Notes under the pieces: generated by a model
Database searches by the model: none
Told to the model about the DNA's origin: nothing
Seen by the model: only the letters and a program-made list of their open reading frames with translations
Program-made: the position numbers and the translations under genes
From: a virus
Length of the DNA stretch: 45,991 nt
Direction: 5' to 3' (one strand)
IMG/VR virus record: IMGVR_UViG_3300021364_000042
Location: 1-45,991 of that record
Shown: positions 10,601-18,550 of the stretch, piece by piece
Position numbering within the stretch: the stretch's first letter is position 1
Layout of the letters: every line of letters starts with the position of its first letter

Positions 10601-11980
10601 CCACAGATCATAGGTAGTGTCTGTGTCTTTTTGCATTTGCACCGTGCGGCACCGACCAATCATTCTACCTGATGTTGTATTGGTAGAATTCAAGGTCCAG
10701 TCATCATATAATTCCAACACATGATATGCTGAAGTTACACCTTCACCAGTTAGATTAGGCCATCCGTATACATCATATACTTTAACAAAGTTACCCAAAC
10801 GGAATGAGATAATACCGTTTTGGACACCCTCAAAATCGCGAGGTTTGGGAGCATCAATATATTGGGGCACCAGGAATTCAGTCCTATATCCTCTCACATA
10901 TGCTCTACCAGGAGAGATCTCATAGGTGATCAGATCATCTGATGCAATGTTACCTTGAGCGGTGGTTTCACCAGGACGATACACACCATTGTTGAAACCA
11001 TCATCCAGACACTCTCTTGCCTTAATGGTGAAGGTATCTACAACATAGTCACCAGATTCTTCATAAGTGCGGCGTGCTAGAGATCTTTCAAGCTCAGAGT
11101 ATGCTGTTGAAGTAACGAATTGCTCAACCTTGCTGTTGTTGATACGCAGCAATTCGATGAAGTTTTTATCAGTCTCATCGTTGATTGGTTTCTTAACCAG
11201 TTGAGTCCTGATTCTAAATCTGTGAGATCCAGGTGCAGCGTAGTTAGATGTGCCTGCTGCGTTGTCATTCAGTGAAGGATCGTCTTCTGGAGTAACAATA
11301 GATTCGCTAACTTCCAGACCCACACGATATGAAGGGTTGTTAGTATACTGCTCCAGGATCAGATACATGGAGGGGACATCAACAAAATGTCCTCTAATAA
11401 AGTAAACACCGTTGTTAATGTATGCAGTAGATGCAACGGAGGTTGCATCAACAGGTAGCAACTGAGCGAAAGGTGATCCAACCTCAATCAGTGTGGTGCC
11501 GAAAGTAATTTCATTCTCGGCAATCAACTGCTCATTTGCCTGGAAAGTAGTAATACCTGCTTCCGAAATAGTATCACCAGACTCAATATACTTAACGTAT
11601 AGAGTAACGTAACCACGCTCTGATTCTGTAGAGGGGATAGAATACAGGACCTTTGCCTTAATACCAGTGGTAAGACCTTCAATAATTTGACCTTCTAGTT
11701 GTGTCCTGTAAGTTTCAACATCGACACCCAAGAAAGATTGTTGCAGAATAATCGCCTGGACATTTAGGTCATAACCGACCTGACCAGGGATGACCATCGC
11801 ACCTTCTTTGAAGAAGTGCTGACCGATGGACTCGATCTGATTCTGTAGAATCGACTGTAAAGTCGTAATCTCACGCGCCTGGATAGGATACCCAGGTCTG
11901 AAGAGCACTCGGTAGAAATTCTTGTCCTTATCGAAGTCGTCAAAATAAGGAGCAATATTCAGGTTAGTATTCTGGGGCAT
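4664..11980 (-). CDS. Large DUF4815 virion structural protein (2438 aa)
   Basis: The N-terminus (NIAPYFDDFDKDKNFYRVLF, RPGYPIQAREITTLQSILQN, FFKEGAMVIPGQ) is the hallmark of the DUF4815 family found in large tail proteins of T4-like marine phages. The middle is beta-rich with many short units of the form GExVxGxTSGAxG. Near residues 1664-1775 comes a segment (DPLAQSFIIDEEGGVFLTGI, then VWISRMGD) that I associate with cyanophage tail structural proteins. A basic Gly/Arg stretch (GGRRLGRLGHGQGRQP) lies near residues 1352-1370. The ATG is three bases after the gp8 stop, so it is probably co-transcribed with gp8. Its place after gp8 corresponds to the T4 gp9/gp10 region, suggesting a peripheral baseplate or fibre-connector part; this is inference, as no gp9 or gp10 similarity is visible. 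Confidence 0.87.
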   Translation of the reverse strand: MPQNTNLNIAPYFDDFDKDKNFYRVLFRPGYPIQAREITTLQSILQNQIESIGQHFFKEGAMVIPGQVGYDLNVQAIILQQSFLGVDVETYRTQLEGQIIEGLTTGIKAKVLYSIPSTESERGYVTLYVKYIESGDTISEAGITTFQANEQLIAENEITFGTTLIEVGSPFAQLLPVDATSVASTAYINNGVYFIRGHFVDVPSMYLILEQYTNNPSYRVGLEVSESIVTPEDDPSLNDNAAGTSNYAAPGSHRFRIRTQLVKKPINDETDKNFIELLRINNSKVEQFVTSTAYSELERSLARRTYEESGDYVVDTFTIKARECLDDGFNNGVYRPGETTAQGNIASDDLITYEISPGRAYVRGYRTEFLVPQYIDAPKPRDFEGVQNGIISFRLGNFVKVYDVYGWPNLTGEGVTSAYHVLELYDDWTLNSTNTTSGRMIGRCRTVQMQKDTDTTYDLWIFDAQMFTALNFAAGNNSVTVGDVLRGRTSNARGFVADGGSGNWCQLEQVSGTFVNGEVIERDGRVIGTLDAAHTFNLTDTRSCYGRNSTNQIIFGANWLLNDQAEIEASTVTIDSTGEEISGFRTKFVQDLRPGDVVTSTNSTAEGENTIRIERVDPQYIKTIEGNQYTGATDAIFDDLNQVVKIDNALAKGTVADGEYSTLVRMRPFVFQKDYQNGELTIDTPRISMRSISDESFFVYRTFNNKTVVSGGVTVSLPESEQFASLDDENYVLTILGESGSAYSVGQNLNIDALNDAGTLTVTFGADRQSVTIDGLTGVNTVKLTALISKNIVSKKIKTASKMRAMKVIRTRNNNDQQKYGLAYGNLYGTRIEDEEISFALNDVYKIHAVYESENDNDAEPPYLTLTESTFFDNGSVVVGRTSGARGRVIQFINSTLRLYVVQLNEVPFLPGETIDGVDDDNTPLTAIIDDAEGSVSKGSKVVTTQYELEAGQKAHYYDVCKMLRLPQFTPPIRKLLVIFDYFVHESSGDYFASQSYTGIGYKDIPKYKLDGSINFLKDQIDFRPGVGELASGAGTITNEYYVNCASLDFAARQFDTGGGAGGSTIFDIPKVATEIRMDYTYYLPRADKIFLTHENELRIAKGVSSEDQPPPDNIQNAMLLAQLECRAYVYDVERDILVYPEIIRRYTMKDIGDLETRLSHVEYYTSLSLLETQAENTKTYDDNGFDRLKNGYVVDDFTDHTIGDVLNVDYKCSMDFKEGFLRPSHYTSNVPLQLNLADSSNVVKTTGNMVLLPYEDLAIVTQPYASRTENVNPFNVFTFIGRIDLTPASDDWVDIKRLPARVENVEGDFSSVARDLQIDQNGFAPIQWGSWRTNWTGESLVSRTRFRNRSGSFAAGGRRLGRLGHGQGRQPIFVHERRTWRVVNNQARQGVRTRVVPKIERKSLGDTELSQTAIPWIRSRNVSFNVDRMKPRTRIYAFFDGVNVTNYITPKVIELVKSSTADPRSNETPFVVGETVIGQNSGCRFKVAPANDAYKTDPYGTGEATLAESYASTTPFLNIDTQGLAETVNPNFFGNMQTGEVLIGQTSGGRAVVKDRRLLTDNIGNFRGSFFIPNPGNDSNPRWATGTRTFRFTTSPTNSRANDEVTSSADTTYSATGTLRTVRENILAVRNAEIVRDTVNDARTVITTRTETRQIGWYDPLAQSFIIDEEGGVFLTGIDIFFKTKDANIPISMQIRTMENGYPTKDILPFSDTTIDPDQVELSDNAAVPTRFTFRSPVYIKQSTEYCFVLLSDSNEYNVWISRMGDIDVSGTRTISEQPYAGVLFKSQNASTWTADQYEDCKFTIYRAEFTASLGTAILNNAELGKGNGGIHNLIENPILTIKPKQTLLLPVGENYNFTIGARILQSPSGASGTITEFDAVSDPERITITDIDGQFSAGFLDANGVPFQGLASSQSVGTFVLSAIFNGTFEVGDTVSGSTSGSTGVVTSYDGGTNTLILNYLSYEFDASDTLTNAAGTSATITSITYSGDSYNAYPTQAPSFAADDQEVAVFHRNHGMHQRTNNVEIEGVISEVPPTTLTSSLAAGTTSIQVQDASQFHTIVGGTSIGNLNPGYLKINDEIIQYSSISANGQVITVATGGRGADGTSDVTHESGSIVECYNLDGIPLTQINKVHERIECPWIDSYMISTDFVATNGIRGGGTGVFASQNVQFETLTPTISTMVLPETEITARVNTTTATSVGEGGGEGGSAPRDQASFINSGQFLDVVLNEENAFTSPQMVASKINEQNKLDGNKSLTMALQLTTEKSTLSPCIDLDRLSLITTTNRVNWWPGGPAPYGQQSAIDRTQDVSTLPNGDQNDAVYITRLARLGSEARSLKVDFQITRHPSTEVRVYYRAFKAGDTADPNTLGWDLIGEPLSTQNQQYDSTPTDEYLWKDYAYEKKGLTFNAFQLKIVMRSKNQARVPLIADLRAIALAT

Positions 11981-11983
11981 CTC

Positions 11984-13519
11984 TTAGAACTCGATTACGA
12001 TTTTGATGTCTTCGATTTGGTCTCCAGCGCGAGTAATCGCGCCTCTGTTATCTATGTAGATAACTTCTCCACTGTTAGGTTGGACCTCTGGTTTTGCATA
12101 ACCGTTGGTAAACGCCATACCAAGGTCATATTCAGTATTGTTAATGACACGAGTTGACGCACCAGAAACAATGGGGAAGTTGATATCAGGGTCAGCAGAT
12201 GCACCTGATGTGCTACCAACTACAGGGTTACCACCTTCAAACTCAATCAAGTTACCAGTGAATTCGGGGAAAATACCGTCAATTCTATTCTGGTAATACT
12301 TAAGGACCTTTGTGGTGCTATTCCAGGAGATCACACGACCCCTAGCAGTCACTTGCTGACCACCAATTGTGCGGGACTGAGTAATAATTTCGTCAGTCTG
12401 GAAGTTACCAGTGAAAGAAGGTGAGAAGATAACTGCTTTTGTCGCAGACAACGTAAGATCAGCAGTCAATTCTTGTGTGCCATACTTATTGGGGTTGATG
12501 ACAAGACCGATACGACGATAATCGTTATCAGTTGGGAAGTCACCACTACCTTCAGCATAGGTAAACTTGGTGTTGATCATCACTCGGAAACCACCGAGCT
12601 CGGTGGCAGGATCAGCACCATGACCCTTTGTAGGAGGCACGACCACTTCGACGTTACCACCTGTGCCTGTGCCAGCGCCGATACCGTTGACCTCATCAAT
12701 CACCACCTTACCGAAGGTGTAACCGCTACCACCCGAAGTCACTGTTGCCGAAACAATTCGACCACCGTCAACAACCAGAGAAACACGACCACCAACGCCA
12801 TCGCCTTTGATGGGCACGTTTTCATAAGTGCCGTTGTTATAACCAGCACCAGAGGATGCGATAATAACAGTATCGATTTCACCACCGATTGCGTCAGACA
12901 CCACAGCAGTGTCACTCAGCACGGGCATGTATTCGTTGGAGAAGAATTTCAGCACCTGACCCACAGGGATCGTATACATATACTTCCAACGATAACCGTC
13001 AGCAGTGGTAATAATAGAAGTTGAAGTACCCGTAGGCTCAACAGTAGAAGGCTTACCGTTAGGATCACTAGGGGATGTCCCGTTATAGATGCACTTATAG
13101 ACCTGATACGATGAGTTAACAACGTAAAAGTCTGCGTCATAAAGTTTGGTAGCACCAGAAGACGCGGTTTTAGTTGAGCTATAGTCATGACGATACATGT
13201 CATAAACATAACCCAAGCCACCAGTGGTCTGCTCAGGAGGAATCCAGTCGGTGCGTCTAATAACCTGAATAGTATCATTCGCCAGAACTCTCTTCATAGA
13301 GATCATATCGGAATAGTCATCCGCAAACTCTTGGAATGAATCCACAGGGTCTGGGGGAGCATTCTCATTGTCCCATGGTTGAGGGCGACCGATGAAAACA
13401 TACAGTCGATCTCTATCACTACCAGCATCGAGGTCAGACTGAGTAGGGTCAGGACCCTCCAAAGATTTTCTAAACCTCTCGGCAGTAAAGATTCTAAACT
13501 GGTCGGTAAGTAGCGCCAT
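11984..13519 (-). CDS. gp8: Baseplate wedge protein gp8
   Basis: This is a baseplate wedge subunit of the T4 gp8 family. The N-terminal part has the expected order of motifs: FRIFTAERFRKSL, LYVFIGRPQPWDNENAPPDP and RRTDWIPP, followed by YVVNSSYQVYKCIYN and DGYRWKYMYTIP. The C-terminus (SGEVIYIDNRGAITRAGDQI) aligns with the T4 ending SGEMIYMENRPPIIMAMDQT. At 511 residues it is much longer than T4 gp8 (334). Part of the excess is a GGxGY insertion near residues 215-300 (IIASSGAGYNNGTYENVPIK and TVTSGGSGYTFGKVVIDEV), a unit shared with neighbouring structural genes. An ATAAATA motif lies in the 34-base gap before the start. The gp8 identity is secure; the role of the insertion is unknown. Confidence 0.93.
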   Translation of the reverse strand: MALLTDQFRIFTAERFRKSLEGPDPTQSDLDAGSDRDRLYVFIGRPQPWDNENAPPDPVDSFQEFADDYSDMISMKRVLANDTIQVIRRTDWIPPEQTTGGLGYVYDMYRHDYSSTKTASSGATKLYDADFYVVNSSYQVYKCIYNGTSPSDPNGKPSTVEPTGTSTSIITTADGYRWKYMYTIPVGQVLKFFSNEYMPVLSDTAVVSDAIGGEIDTVIIASSGAGYNNGTYENVPIKGDGVGGRVSLVVDGGRIVSATVTSGGSGYTFGKVVIDEVNGIGAGTGTGGNVEVVVPPTKGHGADPATELGGFRVMINTKFTYAEGSGDFPTDNDYRRIGLVINPNKYGTQELTADLTLSATKAVIFSPSFTGNFQTDEIITQSRTIGGQQVTARGRVISWNSTTKVLKYYQNRIDGIFPEFTGNLIEFEGGNPVVGSTSGASADPDINFPIVSGASTRVINNTEYDLGMAFTNGYAKPEVQPNSGEVIYIDNRGAITRAGDQIEDIKIVIEF

Positions 13520-13541
13520 TTTAAGGAAATTGCCTTCTTTT

Positions 13542-13548
13542 TATTTAT
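13542..13548 (-). promoter_or_regulatory. Candidate late promoter before gp8 (ATAAATA)
   Basis: The minus strand reads CCCATAAATAAAAAG in the 34-base gap between the 624-residue gene and gp8. The motif ends 22 bases before the ATG, enough for a short leader. AAGAAGG lies between it and the start as a somewhat distant ribosome site. It resembles the T4 late-promoter octamer. Confidence 0.4.
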
Positions 13549-13553
13549 GGGAC

Positions 13554-15428
13554 TTATTCGTCCTCGTTTCTAACAAACTTTGTATATTCAACAGATTTAA
13601 TTGTTGCCGTTGCAGCACTAAGATTGCCCTGCAAGGTTTCTTCAAGCTCCCACTTATATGTAGGATCGTTATCAACGATATCTGAAATTGACAGAGTATA
13701 TTGTCCTGTCTTTGGTCCTGCAGTAACAGTATTGATAGTTGCAGAAACACCACTATTTAATCCCTGACAAGTTTCTCCTGGTTGGAAACTAATCAGATTG
13801 TTGATGTATTCAATAACAATAGTGCCTGTAGATTGATGTGCATCACCATCTCCAAGTTGACCTGCAGATTGAATAGTTGCAACCAGTTGATTTGGACTAC
13901 CGTCATACACCTGATCACCAACCTGGAAGAGTGTGGTGTTTTGTCCACCAATAGTTTCTTCGATACCATATTTAGATGATGCAATACCACCATCCAAATT
14001 AACTGCATTCTCAAATTCAGTATCAGTATTGATCAGGTCGGGTATATTATCGCCAAATTGCTCAACACCATCTTCATCAAGAAATGACTCATCATCGTCT
14101 TCAAACCTACGATTGAGAATTAAAGACAGGGGATTTGTAAATGCAACAATATCATCACCTTCAGATTCTACTAATGTATGTGGTTCTTGACCTGTCCCTG
14201 ATGATGCAGCAGATCCAGCAACGAATGCAACAATCTTTGCCTTTTCACCTGATCTACCAGCATCAATAAATGCCAACTCGTCAATTTCAAAGGTTACATA
14301 TAGTGCTCTCTCATCTCGAATCCAATCATAAACAATTGCAACTCGGTTGTTGGAGTTTTCTACAACACGTCTAACTTTGTCTGTTACCTGGAATTGATAG
14401 CTTGTAAGACCTGTATTGGGATCATCTTGCAATTGGTCAAGGATAACTTTTTGATCAAATCTAAAGTTGGTGCCTCTATCTACTCCAGTAAATGATGTTG
14501 CAGTCTTACCTGTATATCTGACTACTTCTCTACCAATAAGAAGTTTTCCTGACCCTGGGAATGCATTAGTAGTCTCAACGTTAATTGTTGTTGCGTTGGG
14601 AGAAAGATTGTTCAGCAGTCCTGTCAAATTATAAATGACAGAGTTTAGAGACTGTCTATTTCTTGCCTCTCTAATTAAATCTGTGTCTCTTGTAAAAATT
14701 ACTTGAGGTTCATTAACGTATCCACCACCGCCAGACAGTAGATCAATATTTGTGATAACACCAAGATCAATAAATGCTTCTGCAGTAGCACCAGATCCAC
14801 CACCACCGATAATTTGAATTAGGGGAGGTGTCTCAAAAAATTCACCTTGATTTGTTAACTGGACACTGGTAACACGACCGAATCTATTTACTGCTGCAAC
14901 ACCAGTAGCACCTTGACCACCGCCACCAGAAATAACGATATTGACATCTTCTTCTGTATAATTCTGACCTTGGTTTTCAATAGTCAGACCAGTGATCAAA
15001 CCAGTGACTGGGACCAATTCAGATCCAGATCCACCACCGCCTTTAATCTCTGCAGTTGAATTGAAATAACCATCACCAGGGACAGTCATTTGAATAAAAT
15101 CAATTGCTCCAGATCCATCCTCTTTTAGGAAGATATTGCCTGTAGCAAAACCATTGGAATCTTCGTCGGTGATCTCTAATCTCAGGGGATCATATCCTTC
15201 ACCTGGATCTAGAATCTCTACAGCAGTAATTGATCCTTCTTCACCCTCAATAACTGCTCTAAGGACAGCCTCACGAATGGGTGTGCCAGAATTGGCAATA
15301 CGAAGTCTGGGGGGATCGTTTGGATCGTATCCTGATCCTCCATCAACAACATAAACTTCCCTGACTCCAAATATACTATTGAAGACAGGGGTAATTACTG
15401 CACCAGATCCAGGGACTGTTCTTGCCAT
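13554..15428 (-). CDS. GGxGY-repeat virion structural protein (624 aa)
   Basis: I recognise no named family over the full length. Residues about 20-260 are tandem glycine-rich beta units of the form GGSGYxxxPxxxxxGGGGSGAxAxA (for example VYVVDGGSGYDPNDPPRLRI and QIIGGGGSGATAEAFIDLGV). A central segment (LLIGREVVRYTGKTATSFTG) resembles a short motif seen in other phage tail proteins here. The C-terminal part contains an acidic stretch (RRFEDDDESFLDEDGVEQFG) and two GExxxGxxSGxxA-type units. The ATG is three bases after the preceding stop, so it is co-transcribed with the gp10-like gene. A peripheral baseplate or fibre protein is the likely role by context. No enzymatic motif is visible. Confidence 0.85.
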   Translation of the reverse strand: MARTVPGSGAVITPVFNSIFGVREVYVVDGGSGYDPNDPPRLRIANSGTPIREAVLRAVIEGEEGSITAVEILDPGEGYDPLRLEITDEDSNGFATGNIFLKEDGSGAIDFIQMTVPGDGYFNSTAEIKGGGGSGSELVPVTGLITGLTIENQGQNYTEEDVNIVISGGGGQGATGVAAVNRFGRVTSVQLTNQGEFFETPPLIQIIGGGGSGATAEAFIDLGVITNIDLLSGGGGYVNEPQVIFTRDTDLIREARNRQSLNSVIYNLTGLLNNLSPNATTINVETTNAFPGSGKLLIGREVVRYTGKTATSFTGVDRGTNFRFDQKVILDQLQDDPNTGLTSYQFQVTDKVRRVVENSNNRVAIVYDWIRDERALYVTFEIDELAFIDAGRSGEKAKIVAFVAGSAASSGTGQEPHTLVESEGDDIVAFTNPLSLILNRRFEDDDESFLDEDGVEQFGDNIPDLINTDTEFENAVNLDGGIASSKYGIEETIGGQNTTLFQVGDQVYDGSPNQLVATIQSAGQLGDGDAHQSTGTIVIEYINNLISFQPGETCQGLNSGVSATINTVTAGPKTGQYTLSISDIVDNDPTYKWELEETLQGNLSAATATIKSVEYTKFVRNEDE

Positions 15429-15431
15429 CTA

Positions 15432-16916
15432 TTAGACCACTACAATGTTACCAACCATTCCAGAGTGAATTGTGCATTGATACACATATGTCGTGCCAGC
15501 ACTCAATGTCATTGGCACTGTCCAATACTGCACACCAGTTTGCGATCCTGTTACACCTTGGGTTACTGCAGCTCCACCATTTGTTTGTCTCAATGCAAAT
15601 GGGTGACTAGATCCAGTGAGGTTGTTGAATCTATATGTAAATCCACGATACACATAGATCGTTGGATTGTTACTGGTGTTGTTATATCCACCTCCAGTGA
15701 ATGAATATCCATCAACTGTGGTGCCATCAACTTCAAAACCAACACCAGAAGATACTTGTGTTGTCCATGCCTCTGCCCCACCATCATAAATCAACACCTC
15801 ATTGGCGTTTGCTGAGGGAAGAAGACCTTGAGCAGCAATAGTTACGGTATTTGATGTAACTGATGTAGATACGCCGCCAGTGCCAACAATATTCAATGTT
15901 GATGTTGCCAAAGCAGCAGTAGTGCTACCAGTGTCACCAGCAACAGTCCTGTAAACCTCTTGGACTACGTTAGGGGAGTCGTTTGTGATAGTGAGGTTAT
16001 CGCCGTTAATAGCAGTGCTAATTCCAGTGCCACCAACGAAGTTAATAGTAGTAGAAGTGCTATTCGCAGATTTACTTCCACTGTCCGATCCAATAGTTGC
16101 AAAGATATTTTGGTCTGGATCTCCCAGAGTGCCAGTCATGTTGATGGTGACTGTATCTCCAGTGATCGATGTCTGAATATTTGTGCCGCCAGCAATAGTC
16201 AGGATATCAGTTGCTGCCGATGCTGTAGTCTGACCACTGTCTGCTTGGACAGTTTCAAACAGGTTTTGAGTGGTGCCACCACCGCTACCATCGCCAACTA
16301 TGTCGTTAGCAGGCTCCCACTTGCTATTGGTATTATTCCACTTCAGCACTTGACCATCAGAAGGACCACCGCCAACTGTAAGATCAACGTCATCTAGATC
16401 ACCAACGGATGATCCAGTATCTAGGAGTTGTGTCCATGCACCAGAGTGTGCAAAGTAACCATGTGCTTCATTATGGACATGTGCAAACATGCCATGGTGA
16501 GTAGAAGCATCAGGCAGATCTGCCAGGTCATCAAAGAAGTTGGAATACTTCAGTTTACCATCAGCACCATCAATGTAAGTCAGAGCATCACCAGTGCCTC
16601 CACCCCACAACTTAATCTTACCTGTGCCGTTGGGTTGGATTACTACGTCACCATTTGACTCTGAAGTGATCTGAAATGTCTTGACATTCAGGTTTGCACT
16701 CAGTGAATCAAGGTGTGCTTCCGAAAAAACAGATCCCGTCCATCGCAAGACCTGCCCCGTAGCAGGAGTGCCGATACTGACCTGAAGATTAGTCTCGTTA
16801 CCGAGTGTCGAGTAAATCTCATCAATAACGTTATTGAGTTTGATAGCACCATCTCTGAGACTATCACCCAATCCGTCATTAGCAGATGAGCCGATATTTA
16901 GGTTTTGCTTTGCCAT
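15432..16916 (-). CDS. Baseplate-associated protein: gp9/gp10-like N-terminus and C-terminal cupredoxin-like domain
   Basis: The N-terminus (KQNLNIGSSANDGLGDSLRD, then GAIKLNNVIDEIYSTLGN) matches the start shared by T4 baseplate proteins gp10 and gp9 (IG, DG-GD-L, GG-KIN, EIY), suggesting attachment to the wedge. The middle holds phage-structural repeats (for example SDGQVLKWNNTNSKWEPAND) and three related beta units, each with an F/Y-x-T-V/I-x-x-D-S/T-G motif. The last 90 residues look like a cupredoxin: a strand GFTYRFNNLTGSSHPFALR with His438, then YVYQCTIHSGMVGNIVVV with Cys481, His484 and Met487. The C-x2-H-x2-M spacing is that of amicyanin. This gives a complete set of apparent type-1 copper ligands. 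Metal binding is not proven; the fold may serve only as a structural module. No good ribosome site is visible. Confidence 0.85.
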   Translation of the reverse strand: MAKQNLNIGSSANDGLGDSLRDGAIKLNNVIDEIYSTLGNETNLQVSIGTPATGQVLRWTGSVFSEAHLDSLSANLNVKTFQITSESNGDVVIQPNGTGKIKLWGGGTGDALTYIDGADGKLKYSNFFDDLADLPDASTHHGMFAHVHNEAHGYFAHSGAWTQLLDTGSSVGDLDDVDLTVGGGPSDGQVLKWNNTNSKWEPANDIVGDGSGGGTTQNLFETVQADSGQTTASAATDILTIAGGTNIQTSITGDTVTINMTGTLGDPDQNIFATIGSDSGSKSANSTSTTINFVGGTGISTAINGDNLTITNDSPNVVQEVYRTVAGDTGSTTAALATSTLNIVGTGGVSTSVTSNTVTIAAQGLLPSANANEVLIYDGGAEAWTTQVSSGVGFEVDGTTVDGYSFTGGGYNNTSNNPTIYVYRGFTYRFNNLTGSSHPFALRQTNGGAAVTQGVTGSQTGVQYWTVPMTLSAGTTYVYQCTIHSGMVGNIVVV

Positions 16917-16937
16917 GGTAGGGATTTTCTACAATTT

Positions 16938-16944
16938 TATTTAG
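16938..16944 (-). promoter_or_regulatory. CTAAATA motif overlapping a stop codon
   Basis: CTAAATA on the minus strand contains the TAA stop of the 529-residue gene and ends 21 bases before the next ATG (16916). It resembles a late-promoter core, but its overlap with an obligatory TAA raises the chance of coincidence. Confidence 0.3.
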
Positions 16945-18530
16945 GTGCCATCAAAGGTTTGACTTGTGGAGTCAAACGTGCTACTTGTGCTATCGAAACG
17001 ATTAGCAGTATCTCCACCACCACCAGATCCAGCAACTGTCAAAGTAACAGAGTTGGAATCGAGAGGTGAGTTTTCTGCATTATTTTGTGGGATTGGTCCT
17101 CTAATACGACAGCGGTATTTGTAACCAGTCATATATGCAAGAGCAGTCACTGAATACGAGGTGTCAGTTGCACCTGTAATCGCAGCGAAGGCAAATCCAC
17201 CATCAGTAGATCTGTACCATTGATATGATATGGGTCCGTTTTCTGGGAGGATCTGAGCATTAACTGTAAACGTTGCAGTCTCACCAACATTGACAGTCGC
17301 ATTTTGGGGTTGCAGAGTAAATTGCAACGTAGGAGGTGCGGGAGGAGTCCCTCCATCACCGCCACCCTGATCAGGAATAACAGTCTCGATAGTGAAGGTT
17401 GCGTCTAGATTTTCTCTAGATGTAAATCCCATAATGTATGGGAATGTTGCAACATCTACATCAGATGCATCTGTAGAAAGGAAATATGCAAATGTGCCAT
17501 TTTGGAATTCTGGTGTAACGCAAAATCTTCCATTATGGTAATCAAGTGATCCAGTGCCCTCTACATACTCCCAGTCTTCAATGAGAGCGCCTGCAGGGGG
17601 GTTGTCAGAGTTATCACCATATTCAGGTCTCCCTGGTGCCTCATTATCTTTAATTCCATAAGATGAGGTCATGTTAGTGACACCACTCAAGTTGTCCCAT
17701 GGATCGTTATACCCATAGGGACCATAGATTGGGAATCCATCAAAAGCGATACCTATAATCTTAGAATGTCCGTCAGGATGTCTAATATTATTGCCGTTAT
17801 ACTGAGTGCTTCCGTAGTAGTCGTTATAACCCGCCATTGCTGAATTTGCTTTCCAGCAATCCAAGAAATGGGAATCGTGATAGTGATATTGACCCGATTG
17901 CTCAGGGTGACCACCACAATTATCAGGACCAAAATTTACTATATTTGGATCAAAGTGTGCATTCCAACTAAACCCAAGAGGAGGCTGACCTCCAGCGCCA
18001 GCACTAGGATTGAAAATAGCAACGCCATTAGCAGCGATACCAATCATACCCAGAGGTGTTTCTAAACGAGCATTTCTCTGGTCATAATATTCATATGTGC
18101 CAGTAGTGCCTGATTCTTGAGTCCTCATGATGAGGTCAAGACGGTTATCAGTCGCTAACCAACACTCATCTTCTATTGATGTAAAGGTTGTGCCTTTATA
18201 TAAAAATTTTCTCTTAATGCCATCACTAAACACAAAAAGAATGTGGTCACCAGGACGAATTTCATTATCTGATCCAAACAAACCATTGTCATTTACTGAC
18301 AAGTCAATGGATCTGATGAAACCATCTTGAATCCATGCATCACTATCAAAAGTGCGACTGATACCAAACGTGCCGCCACGATAGAAGAAGTCATGATCAA
18401 AATCCTGCTCAGTTACTGAGTTAGGATTATTGTCATTTGGGAACGTGCCATACCCCACGGGGTCGGGCAGTCCATCTGCCGCCACCGTGAGGATGTTTGT
18501 GGCTTGGTCATAACTGGCGGTTGCAGTCAT
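16941..18530 (-). CDS. YHYH-domain and Ig-like virion protein (529 aa)
   Basis: Residues about 160-370 form a YHYH domain: the literal YHYH (GQYHYHDSHFLDCW) near residue 216, then GHSKIIGIAFDGFPIYGPYG near 255-275, and DYHNGRFCVTPEFQNGTFAY toward the end. Residues about 400-500 form an Ig-like domain (TVNVGETATFTVNA, ISYQWYRSTDGG, GYKYRCRI). The C-terminus is a short FDSTSxTFD repeat. YHYH domains are known in bacterial surface proteins and phage structural proteins, but their biochemical role is unclear. Both modules recur in the giant gene just upstream, suggesting module exchange between neighbours. An exposed virion protein that contacts the host or decorates the baseplate is likely. No catalytic role is claimed. 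Confidence 0.87.
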   Translation of the reverse strand: MTATASYDQATNILTVAADGLPDPVGYGTFPNDNNPNSVTEQDFDHDFFYRGGTFGISRTFDSDAWIQDGFIRSIDLSVNDNGLFGSDNEIRPGDHILFVFSDGIKRKFLYKGTTFTSIEDECWLATDNRLDLIMRTQESGTTGTYEYYDQRNARLETPLGMIGIAANGVAIFNPSAGAGGQPPLGFSWNAHFDPNIVNFGPDNCGGHPEQSGQYHYHDSHFLDCWKANSAMAGYNDYYGSTQYNGNNIRHPDGHSKIIGIAFDGFPIYGPYGYNDPWDNLSGVTNMTSSYGIKDNEAPGRPEYGDNSDNPPAGALIEDWEYVEGTGSLDYHNGRFCVTPEFQNGTFAYFLSTDASDVDVATFPYIMGFTSRENLDATFTIETVIPDQGGGDGGTPPAPPTLQFTLQPQNATVNVGETATFTVNAQILPENGPISYQWYRSTDGGFAFAAITGATDTSYSVTALAYMTGYKYRCRIRGPIPQNNAENSPLDSNSVTLTVAGSGGGGDTANRFDSTSSTFDSTSQTFDGT

Positions 18531-18543
18531 CGCTTTTTACTTT

Positions 18544-18550
18544 TATTTAG
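18544..18550 (-). promoter_or_regulatory. CTAAATA motif overlapping the giant gene's stop
   Basis: CTAAATA on the minus strand includes the TAA stop of the giant gene and ends only 13 bases before the ATG at 18530. That leaves almost no leader for a transcript starting here, so a promoter role for this gene is doubtful despite the motif match. Confidence 0.22.

Noticed and set aside
15432-15720. A host-derived plastocyanin gene (petE) acquired by the phage
   Set aside because: The domain is the C-terminal part of a structural protein, without a signal peptide, and its ligand spacing is C-x2-H-x2-M, not plastocyanin's C-x2-H-x4-M.
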